Shown here: positions 7,598 to 14,014 of the stretch, piece after piece
Layout: the number at the start of each line of letters is the position of its first letter
Position numbering within the stretch: the stretch's first letter is position 1
From: Desulfarculus baarsii DSM 2075
GTDB taxonomy: Bacteria; Desulfobacterota; Desulfarculia; Desulfarculales; Desulfarculaceae
Reading direction: 5' to 3'
Length of the DNA stretch: 64,000 nt
Assembly: GCF_000143965.1 (NCBI RefSeq)
Contig: NC_014365.1
Coordinates: 124,001 to 188,000 of the forward strand
The notes under the pieces: model-generated
Seen by the model: the letters and a program-made list of their open reading frames with translations, nothing else
What the model was told of the DNA's origin: nothing
Database searches by the model: none
Program-made: the position numbers and the translations under genes

Positions 7598-9079
7598 GTG
7601 GCCGGCGAAATCTGGGGCTCGCGCGCCGGGTTCGTGCTGACGTGCATCGGCGCGGCGGTGGGCCTGGGCAACATCTGGCGCTTTCCCTACATGGCCTACC
7701 AAAACGGCGGCGGCGCTTTTTTGCTGCCCTATTTTTTCGCCGTGCTCACCGCCGGCCTGCCGATGATGATGCTGGAGTTTTCGCTGGGCGCGCGCACGGG
7801 CCAGACCGCGCCCCGGGCCATGGCCTGGCTGGGGCGCTGGGGCTGGCTGGGCTGGTGGCAGGTGGGGCTGCTGTTCATCCTGGCGACGTACTACTCGGTG
7901 GTGGTGAGCTGGTGCCTGTGCTACGTGGTGGTGGCCGTTTTCCAGGGCTGGGGCGGCGACGCCAACGCCTTTTTCTACGGCCGCTTTCTGGAGCTGGGCG
8001 CGTCGGGCTTCGACTTCGGCCGCTTTCGCTGGCCGATCTGGGGCGCTTCTTGCGCCTGCTGGGCCCTCTGCGCCGGGCTGACCTACCTTGGTTTGCAGCG
8101 GGGCCTGGCCCGGGCCAACCGGCTCATGCTGCCGCTGCTGCTCGGGCTGACCCTGTTCATGATCGGGCGGCTGCTGCTGGCCCCCGGCGCGCTGGAGGGC
8201 GTCAACTGGCTGTTCGAGCCCGATTTCGCCAAGCTGGCCAGCATTGACGTGTGGATATCCGCCTATGGCCAGGTGCTTTTTTCCACCAGCGTGGCCGTCT
8301 CGGCCCTGATCACCTACGCCAGCCGCCTGCCCAAGGGCTCCGACATCAACAACAACGCCGCCGTCACCGTGCTGACCAACTCGGGCTTTGACATGCTGGC
8401 CGGGGTGATGATCTTCGCGGCGCTGTGCATGATGGCGGCCAAGACCGGCCAATCGCTGGACAAAGTCGTCGATTCGGGCATCAGCCTGGCTTTCGTGACC
8501 ATCCCCGCGGCCCTCGACCTGACGCCCGCGCCGCGGCTGCTGGGCGTGTTGTTCTTTCTGGCGCTGTGCTGCGCGGGGCTCAGCTCGCTGGTGGCCATGG
8601 TCGAAGGCGTGGCCGCGCCGCTGAAGGATATCGTTGGCCTGGGCCGGCGCAAGGGGGCCATGCTGGTCTGCCTGGCTGGCCTGGCCGGCGGCACGGCCTT
8701 CGCCTTTGGCGACGGGCTGCGCCTGCTGGGCGCGGTGGATGGTGTGGTCAGCAACATCGGCATGACCTCGGGCGCGTTGTTGGAGGTGGTGGCGGCGGCC
8801 TGGTTCAGCGGCAAGCTGGGCCAACTTTGGCGTTCGGCCAACGCGGTTTCCGATTTCCCCGTGGGCGCGTGGTGGCTGTTCTGCCTGCGTTTCGTGACGC
8901 CGCTGTTTTTGGGGTTATTGTATATTTTCAACATAATCGAAAAAGTGCGGGAATACATCGCCGGCGGCCAGGACGCCGGCTTGATCGCCTGCGGCTGGGC
9001 GGCGTTGCTGGGCGCGCTGGCCTGGGCCCTGTGGCGGCAAAGCCGCGACGCCTCGCCGGGCCGGGAGTCCGCGCGATGA
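7598..9079 (+). CDS. Sodium-dependent NSS-family transporter (MetP-like)
   Basis: This 493-residue integral membrane protein belongs to the neurotransmitter:sodium symporter family. The first segment carries the hallmark GAAVGLGNIWRFPY unwound-helix motif for sodium and substrate binding, and about 11-12 hydrophobic helices follow. A GTG start at 7598 lies 6 bases after the pgm stop without a strong ribosome site, suggesting translational coupling. The stop overlaps the start of a 42-residue MetS-like membrane protein (ATGA), which is the arrangement of the MetPS methionine/alanine importer described in Corynebacterium. An amino-acid substrate is therefore likely. Confidence 0.9.
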   Translation: MAGEIWGSRAGFVLTCIGAAVGLGNIWRFPYMAYQNGGGAFLLPYFFAVLTAGLPMMMLEFSLGARTGQTAPRAMAWLGRWGWLGWWQVGLLFILATYYSVVVSWCLCYVVVAVFQGWGGDANAFFYGRFLELGASGFDFGRFRWPIWGASCACWALCAGLTYLGLQRGLARANRLMLPLLLGLTLFMIGRLLLAPGALEGVNWLFEPDFAKLASIDVWISAYGQVLFSTSVAVSALITYASRLPKGSDINNNAAVTVLTNSGFDMLAGVMIFAALCMMAAKTGQSLDKVVDSGISLAFVTIPAALDLTPAPRLLGVLFFLALCCAGLSSLVAMVEGVAAPLKDIVGLGRRKGAMLVCLAGLAGGTAFAFGDGLRLLGAVDGVVSNIGMTSGALLEVVAAAWFSGKLGQLWRSANAVSDFPVGAWWLFCLRFVTPLFLGLLYIFNIIEKVREYIAGGQDAGLIACGWAALLGALAWALWRQSRDASPGRESAR

Positions 9080-9204
9080 GTCTGGGGGCGATCATCACCA
9101 TGGTTTTGGGCTTGACCATAACCTGGGGCGGGGTGGCGTGGTGCCTGCGCCGGGCCATCAAGGCGAGCCCGCGCCGCCGCGCGCGCCGGAGCGACCAGTC
9201 ATGA
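9076..9204 (+). CDS. MetS-like small subunit of the NSS transporter
   Basis: This 42-residue protein is easily missed. It has one hydrophobic helix (about residues 3-26, with GLTITWGGVAW) followed by a strongly basic tail (RRAIKASPRRRARR), the layout of MetS, the obligate small partner of the MetP sodium:amino-acid symporter. Its ATG overlaps the transporter stop (ATGA at 9076-9079), and its own stop overlaps the start of the next gene (ATGA at 9201-9204). The double coupling argues that it is translated. Confidence 0.8.
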   Translation: MSLGAIITMVLGLTITWGGVAWCLRRAIKASPRRRARRSDQS

Positions 9205-9893
9205 AGCAGATCGACGAATTGGCCGTGGCCAGCGGCAGCGGCGCCATCAACGACCCCAAGCAACTGGCCGCCGCCCTGCGCGTGGGCCATCAGGTGATGA
9301 TCCAGAAGCAGGGGGCCAACGCCAGGTTCCGCGCGGTCATCGTCGGCTGGAGCGACGACCGCTACGTCATCGCCGAACTACCCCGCAGCCAGACCATCAG
9401 CGGCCACGTGGCCGCCGGCGACGAACTGGTGCTGCGCTACATCCTGCGCGGGGTGGTTTACGCCTTTGTCTGCCGGGTGATGCATGTCGCCTTCGACCCT
9501 TCGCTGGCCGTGCTGGCCTGGCCCGGCGGCATGAGCGCCCTGCCGCTAACCACCGAGCGCCGCCTGAGCGTGCAGATTCCGGCCACCATGGAGATCGACT
9601 CCGAGGAGACCGGCGGCGTGACCCTGCTGGCCACGGTCACCGACGTTTCCAGCGGCGGCTGCCAGGTGGAGGCGGTGACCGTGGGCGGCCCGGCCCTGAA
9701 CATGGACCAGGGCGTCCGGGCCAAGCTGCGCCTGTCGCTGGTCGGCAACCGCCGTGAAAAGACCGTCGAAACCGAAATCCGCAACGTCATGGTCAGCGCC
9801 GGCAAGGTTATCCTGGGCATGAGCTTCGTGGACAACGCCGGCCTGGACCTGCGCGAGCTGGCCGAGGAGTTTTTCAGCGCCGGCGGCCAGTGA
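9201..9893 (+). CDS. PilZ-like (YcgR-type) protein lacking the RxxxR motif
   Basis: The 230-residue soluble protein has an N-terminal YcgR-like beta domain (about 20-110, ending in VVYAFVCRVMHV) and a C-terminal PilZ-like domain (about 115-225). PilZ proteins bind cyclic di-GMP through RxxxR and (D/N)xSxxG. The second motif is present as DVSSGGC, but the first region reads TERRLSVQIP, with Val or Gln where the second Arg should be, so binding may be lost or altered. The ATG at 9201 overlaps the stop of the MetS-like gene, so it is the third cistron of the transporter operon, an unexpected partner for an amino-acid importer. Confidence 0.8.
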   Translation: MKQIDELAVASGSGAINDPKQLAAALRVGHQVMIQKQGANARFRAVIVGWSDDRYVIAELPRSQTISGHVAAGDELVLRYILRGVVYAFVCRVMHVAFDPSLAVLAWPGGMSALPLTTERRLSVQIPATMEIDSEETGGVTLLATVTDVSSGGCQVEAVTVGGPALNMDQGVRAKLRLSLVGNRREKTVETEIRNVMVSAGKVILGMSFVDNAGLDLRELAEEFFSAGGQ

Positions 9894-9901
9894 GGCCTTG
9901 G

Positions 9902-9931
9902 CGGCCGCGCGCCCGCCAAGGCGCGCGGCCG
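9902..9931. terminator. Hairpin between convergent genes
   Basis: A 12-bp stem CGGCCGCGCGCC (9902-9913) pairs with GGCGCGCGGCCG (9920-9931) around a 6-base loop, in the 50-base gap between the PilZ-like gene and the oppositely oriented binding-protein gene. It lacks a U-tract and could serve both directions. Confidence 0.55.
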
Positions 9932-9943
9932 TTGAAGCATGCC

Positions 9944-10903
9944 TCAGCGCAGGGCCCAGAGCCACTTGCCGACGATTTGCGGCCGTTCGATGACGCTGGA
10001 GTCGATGTAGAGCGGCAGGCAGTAGACCGGCGTCCGGCCCAGCTCGGGGTGCTTGGCCACGGTGGCGGCCAGGGCCTTTTGCACGGCCGCGCCGTCGCCG
10101 GTGATGACGATGGCCTGGGGCTGGATCGTGGCCAGGGCGTCGAGTTTGCGGATGGTCACGTGGCCCTTGTCGGGCGTCTGGCCTTTGGGGACAAGCCCAT
10201 CGCCCACGTTCTGGCAGCCCAAGGGCCCGAGGATGAACTTGTCGGAGTAGCCGCCGGGCGTCTCCACGCGGATGAAAGTCTTTGTCGTTTCAGGCTGATA
10301 GACGCCGTTGAGCACCACCACCCGCTTGCCGGGCTTGCCTTGGGCGATCTTGGCCTCCAGATCGGCCGAAGCCTTGGCGTAGGTGGCGGCCAGGGCCTGG
10401 CCGGCCTTTTTCTTGCCCAGCAGGGCGGCCGTCTGGACGATGGCCCCCTCGATCCCCTTGGAAAAATCGACATACTCCACCTTGACGTCGAGGCCCTTCA
10501 GGGCCGGGGCCACGTCGGTGGGTTTGACGTCGGGCTTGAGGATGCAAAAGGGGTCGGACTTTTCGATGATCACCAGCTTGACGTTGTTTTCGTTGATGAA
10601 ATCGATGAGGTTGTCCTGCTTGGCGTTGATCAGGCACTCCGGGCAACCCAGCGGCTTGGCCAGCATTTTTATCTTGTCGCACAGGGGCCAGATGGAACAT
10701 CTCACGCCCATGGCCGCCGGGTAGACGCCCAGGTTGTAGGCGATATCCACCACGCGGTCGCCAATGACGACGATGTTTTGCTTTTCCAGCTTGTGCCAGA
10801 CGCCGGCGGCCAGGGCCGCGCCGGCGCTGGCCAACAGCAGCGCGGCGCTCATGGCCAGGATCAGATGGATTTTCGCAACGTGTTTGGCGCGGTTGAAGCG
10901 CAT
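9944..10903 (-). CDS. Cysteine-rich periplasmic binding protein
   Basis: The 319-residue product has a cleavable signal peptide (about 1-33) and the layout of a class-III (BtuF/FepB-like) periplasmic binding protein: VVIGDRVVDIAYNLGV near the start, a central long helix and a second lobe. Unusually for a solute-binding protein it has cysteines at 69, 75, 87, 90 and 120, including a CPEC pair, which suggests metal or haem ligation. AAGGAAG precedes the ATG. It is the last gene of a TonB-receptor/membrane-protein/binding-protein set. No ABC permease or ATPase lies nearby. The ligand is unknown; a metal chelate, corrinoid or haem would fit. Confidence 0.75.
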   Translation of the reverse strand: MRFNRAKHVAKIHLILAMSAALLLASAGAALAAGVWHKLEKQNIVVIGDRVVDIAYNLGVYPAAMGVRCSIWPLCDKIKMLAKPLGCPECLINAKQDNLIDFINENNVKLVIIEKSDPFCILKPDVKPTDVAPALKGLDVKVEYVDFSKGIEGAIVQTAALLGKKKAGQALAATYAKASADLEAKIAQGKPGKRVVVLNGVYQPETTKTFIRVETPGGYSDKFILGPLGCQNVGDGLVPKGQTPDKGHVTIRKLDALATIQPQAIVITGDGAAVQKALAATVAKHPELGRTPVYCLPLYIDSSVIERPQIVGKWLWALR

Positions 10904-10922
10904 TCCCTTGCTTCCTTTCGCC

Positions 10923-10956
10923 CCGGCCCGGCGCGTTTGGCCGCGCGCCGGGCCGG
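10923..10956 (-). other. Long intercistronic hairpin
   Basis: A perfect 13-bp GC stem (10923-10935 with 10944-10956) around an 8-base loop lies in the 100-base gap between the small membrane-protein gene and the binding-protein gene. It may set relative transcript levels by attenuation or by protecting one mRNA segment. Confidence 0.5.
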
Positions 10957-11005
10957 AGCCACGTGATGAAAAACAAATCCGGGCCCCGCGGGGCGGCCGG
11001 GTTGA

Positions 11006-11599
11006 TCAGCCTGTTTGTTGGGTCAGTTTTTCGCTGGGCGAGAGCAACGTCTTGCCCACGTTGTGGATAAACAGCAGGCACGAAACCAGCAACATGGCCC
11101 CGCCGACGACCACCACCTGCTTGACCCCGCCGGCGATGGCGCGAAACTCCGGGCTGCCCTCGGAAAAACCGCTGGGGATGGCCACCACGCCCACCAGATG
11201 AAAGCCAATCGCCAGCGTGAGCACGCCCATCACCTGCAAGACCAGGTTGCCCAGGCAGAGCGGGGCCCGGTAACGGTTGCCGCCCTTGACGGCCTCGGCC
11301 GCGAAGTAGAACAGGCCCATCAGCCCGGTGGTGGCCCAGCCGACCAGGGCCACATGCACGTGGATCTTGCTGACGAAATTGCCGAAAAACGGCTTGATGT
11401 GCCGTGGCTCCAGGCCCAGTACGAAGGCGTAGAACTCCTGGAAGGCGAACTTGGTCGGGTGCATCAGGCCCTCGATGGTGCCCATGGCGAAAAAGAGCAT
11501 CGAGGCCAGCATGAAGCGGATGGCGGTGGTTTTGCCCAGGCTCGTTTGCGTCATCGCGCGCGCGCTTTCGGTCTGATCGACGTTGGTTAGAGTTCCCAT
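11006..11599 (-). CDS. Small haem-copper-oxidase-like membrane protein
   Basis: The product (197 residues from 11599, or 182 from the ATG at 11554) has about five hydrophobic helices. The segment KIHVHVALVGWATTGLMGLFYF resembles the histidine-bearing helix of the CcoN/NorB/subunit-I superfamily, and short stand-alone relatives exist. Only one helix pair is conserved, so it cannot be a terminal oxidase; a haem-binding membrane protein is more likely. If the 11599 start is used the gene overlaps the end of the TonB receptor gene by 13 bases, so the three genes probably form one operon. The role is unknown; electron delivery to a transported metal complex is one idea. Confidence 0.7.
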   Translation of the reverse strand: MGTLTNVDQTESARAMTQTSLGKTTAIRFMLASMLFFAMGTIEGLMHPTKFAFQEFYAFVLGLEPRHIKPFFGNFVSKIHVHVALVGWATTGLMGLFYFAAEAVKGGNRYRAPLCLGNLVLQVMGVLTLAIGFHLVGVVAIPSGFSEGSPEFRAIAGGVKQVVVVGGAMLLVSCLLFIHNVGKTLLSPSEKLTQQTG

Positions 11600-13512
11600 C
11601 TGAAGCCCAGGTAGACAAAGGCCGGCTGAATGTCGTAGGCGGCGACCTCGGTGTCGAAGATGTTTTTCATGCCGGCGTAGACCTGGGTGTTGGCCCAGAG
11701 GTCCTTGCCCAGCCAGGCGTCCAGGGTGGTGTAGTCGTCCAGCGAGCCGCCCAGGCCGTCCTCGGCCCCCGAGAACCAGTTGAAGGCCACGCGCGCCCGC
11801 AGGCCCAGGGGTTTGATGCTCCACTGGGCGTTGAGGTTGCCCTTGAACTCGGGCTGATCGGCCAACTGCTCGCCGGTCTGCTTGTTTTCGGTTTTCATGT
11901 AGGTGGCGCCAGCGCCCAGCCGCCAGCCGCAGGGCAGGTTGATGGCGGTCAACAACTCCAGGCCGCTGGTCTCGGCCTGGGCGATGTTTTCGTACTTGTA
12001 GGTGTTTTTCAGCGAACTGCCCGAACCGCGCGAGGACTGCAACACCGCCTCGATCAGGTCGTCGATGTCGTTATGAAAATAGGTCAGCTCCACATCCAGG
12101 CCCCGCGAGACGTCCAGGCTGCCCTGCAAGCCGATCTCGTAGGTCTGGGAGGTTTCCGGTTGCAGATCCTTGTTGGGCAGATAAGTGTCCTTGCCGCGCC
12201 GTTGATAGGTGGTCACGTAAAGCTCGTTGGCGATGGGCGCGCGGAAGCCGTGGCCGTAGCTGGCCTTGATGCGGGCGTAGTCGGTGAGGGCGAAGCTGGC
12301 GGCCACGCGGGGGCTCCACTCCGAGCCGAACTCGCTGTGATCGTCCACGCGCAGGCCGGCCACCAGGTTAAGGCGCTCGAAGAAGACCATGTCCACCTGG
12401 CCGAAACCGGCCTTGTTTTCGCTGTCGTACTCGGGCGAGACGTTGTCGGCGCCCCGCGAGTCCTCGCGCAGCTCGCCGCCCAGGGTGGCCGTGGCGAAGT
12501 CGGCGATCCTGGCCGAAAAGCGCCCTTCGTACTGGGTGCGCTCGTACTCCTCGTTGGTCAGATAGTAGGGGTCGGTGACGCGGGGGGTCAGGTCGATGTC
12601 GGTTTTGTACTTGGACTGATAGGCCTGGAGAAAAACGCCGTAGCGCTCGGCGAACGTGCCGTCGTAGTTGACGAAAATCTCGCTGTTGACGTCGGTGGCG
12701 TCGCGGTCGGTCAGGGCGTTCTGGATATCGCGCAGGCCCTGGCGCTTGAAGTCGTTGTAATAGCCGCCCAGGCTGAGGGCGTGATGCTCGCCCAGGTCCA
12801 CGGCGGCCTGGCCCGAAACATAGCCCTGCTTCAGGTCGTCGCCGTCGTCGGGGGCCACGCCGTCGTAATCCCAGCCGTTCTGGCCGCGGTAGGCCCCGCC
12901 GACGATAAAGCGAAACGGCGCGACGCCCAAGCCGGCGTAAGCCTGGGGCAAGACCTCGTCGCCGCCGCTGTGGGTGTTGGTCCCCACCTTGACATCCGCG
13001 CCGGCCACGGTTTTTTCCTTGGGCGGCTTGCGGGTGATGATGTTGACCACGCCGCCCAGGGCGTCGCTGCCAAACAGGGCCGACGACGGCCCGCGCACGA
13101 TCTCGATGCGCTCGATCATCGTCACGGGGATCTGGTTCAGGTCGGCCAGCCCGCGATAGCCCGGGGCCATGCGCCGGCTGTCGATGAGCACCAACGTGTG
13201 CAACGGCCCCGCGCCGCGGATCGACGGGCTGATCACGCGGCCCGATTCGCTCTCCAACACCAGGCCCGTGACCTCGCTCAGGGCCTGCGACACCGAGTCG
13301 GCGCCCATCATCTGGATCTGGGCCTGGTCCACCACCTGGATCGAAGCCGGGGCCCGCGAAAGCTTCTGCTCCGCCAAAGTGGCCGACACAACCATCGGTT
13401 CAAGCGTTTCGGCGTTGGCGCCAGGCCCGGCCTGATCGGCCAGGCCTGGGCCGGCGGCCAGGGCCAGGCACGCCGCCCCGGCCAGCATCGCCGTAATCAT
13501 CGATTTTCGCAT
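11587..13512 (-). CDS. TonB-dependent outer-membrane receptor
   Basis: The 641-residue protein has a signal peptide (about 1-25), a likely TonB box (ETLEPMVVSAT, about 35-45), an N-terminal plug with SIRGAG and RIEIVRGPSSALFGSDALGGVVNIITR, and a C-terminal beta-barrel ending in the aromatic-terminated FVYLGFRWEL. It resembles the BtuB/CirA/colicin-receptor group that imports corrinoids or catecholate siderophores. The ATG at 13512 is preceded by GGAGAG; earlier in-frame ATGs at 13527 and 13569 are possible. The 3' end overlaps the small membrane-protein gene. A very AT-rich upstream region with two 11-base direct repeats suggests tight regulation. Confidence 0.93.
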   Translation of the reverse strand: MRKSMITAMLAGAACLALAAGPGLADQAGPGANAETLEPMVVSATLAEQKLSRAPASIQVVDQAQIQMMGADSVSQALSEVTGLVLESESGRVISPSIRGAGPLHTLVLIDSRRMAPGYRGLADLNQIPVTMIERIEIVRGPSSALFGSDALGGVVNIITRKPPKEKTVAGADVKVGTNTHSGGDEVLPQAYAGLGVAPFRFIVGGAYRGQNGWDYDGVAPDDGDDLKQGYVSGQAAVDLGEHHALSLGGYYNDFKRQGLRDIQNALTDRDATDVNSEIFVNYDGTFAERYGVFLQAYQSKYKTDIDLTPRVTDPYYLTNEEYERTQYEGRFSARIADFATATLGGELREDSRGADNVSPEYDSENKAGFGQVDMVFFERLNLVAGLRVDDHSEFGSEWSPRVAASFALTDYARIKASYGHGFRAPIANELYVTTYQRRGKDTYLPNKDLQPETSQTYEIGLQGSLDVSRGLDVELTYFHNDIDDLIEAVLQSSRGSGSSLKNTYKYENIAQAETSGLELLTAINLPCGWRLGAGATYMKTENKQTGEQLADQPEFKGNLNAQWSIKPLGLRARVAFNWFSGAEDGLGGSLDDYTTLDAWLGKDLWANTQVYAGMKNIFDTEVAAYDIQPAFVYLGFRWEL

Positions 13513-13592
13513 CTGACTCTCCACCATGATCCAAAGAAAGTGCGGTTGTTCATGGCGGTTTGTTATCATCGAAAGAATATGATTTCCACAAA

Positions 13593-13622
13593 AAAATAAA
13601 TATTACCAAACAAAATAAATAT
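13593..13622 (-). repeat. Tandem 11-base direct repeats upstream of the TonB receptor gene
   Basis: On the minus strand ATATTTATTTT occurs twice, with a 19-base period (plus coordinates 13612-13622 and 13593-13603). They lie about 80-110 bases before the receptor start in an AT-rich island that contrasts with the surrounding GC-rich DNA. The spacing, close to two helical turns, fits a dimer-pair regulator site. Confidence 0.5.
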
Positions 13623-13689
13623 AAACTAATTTCCCTAGCGAACACATCGCCTATGCGGTGCTTTTGCCGGGAAGGGCCAGCAGATTAGC

Positions 13690-13980
13690 CTAAAAATTTA
13701 GTGTGGATGCTGGCGGCGCGAAGCGCCGGGCCAAGCGGCGGGAGGAGGCGACGGCCAGGGCCGCCAACGAAAAAGCGGGCCGTTGTCGTCGACGGCCCCG
13801 GGAACGCGCGAAAACGGCGTTGAGATCCGCCTGCCACCAATCCAGTTCGTCGTCGAGCGACCAATAGGCGTCGGCCCTGACGCCCGTGTTGGTTTAGACG
13901 TAGTCGTCGACCTCGCGGTTGTCGTAGCTCAGATAGCGGACGGCGGAATCCAGGGCCAGGCCGAACTGGCCCGTTGGGGG
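13690..13980 (-). pseudogene. Remnant of an outer-membrane beta-barrel protein gene
   Basis: Reading the minus strand directly after the stop of the acylase gene, the frame gives GQFGLALDSAVRYLSYDNREVDDYV, then a TAA stop at 13894-13896, then TNTGVRADAYWSLDDELDWWQADLNAVF and a basic tail ending at 13690. The alternating strand pattern and YDNREVDDY resemble the C-terminal repeats of beta-barrel outer-membrane proteins of the BBP2 or EpsL type. There is no start codon or ribosome site, and an in-frame stop interrupts it, so it is a decayed fragment. The rest of the gene is missing. Confidence 0.55.
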
Positions 13981-14014
13981 TGGCCCTTGGGCGTGTGGCG
14001 CGCGCGGCGGCCGG

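Noticed and set aside
4894-8247. A plus-strand open frame of 1117 codons
   Set aside because: It runs antisense to the SDR gene and out of frame through pgm and the symporter gene. Its product is low-complexity Arg/Gly/Pro, the usual result of GC-rich codon bias.
5861-8824. A minus-strand open frame of 987 codons opposite pgm and the symporter
   Set aside because: Its composition is dominated by His, Gln, Gly and Ala without any domain; pgm and the NSS transporter are clear on the other strand.
11006-11599. Small membrane protein as a truncated cytochrome oxidase pseudogene
   Set aside because: The frame is intact, contains several complete helices and is tied to the TonB operon; a short functional protein is more likely.
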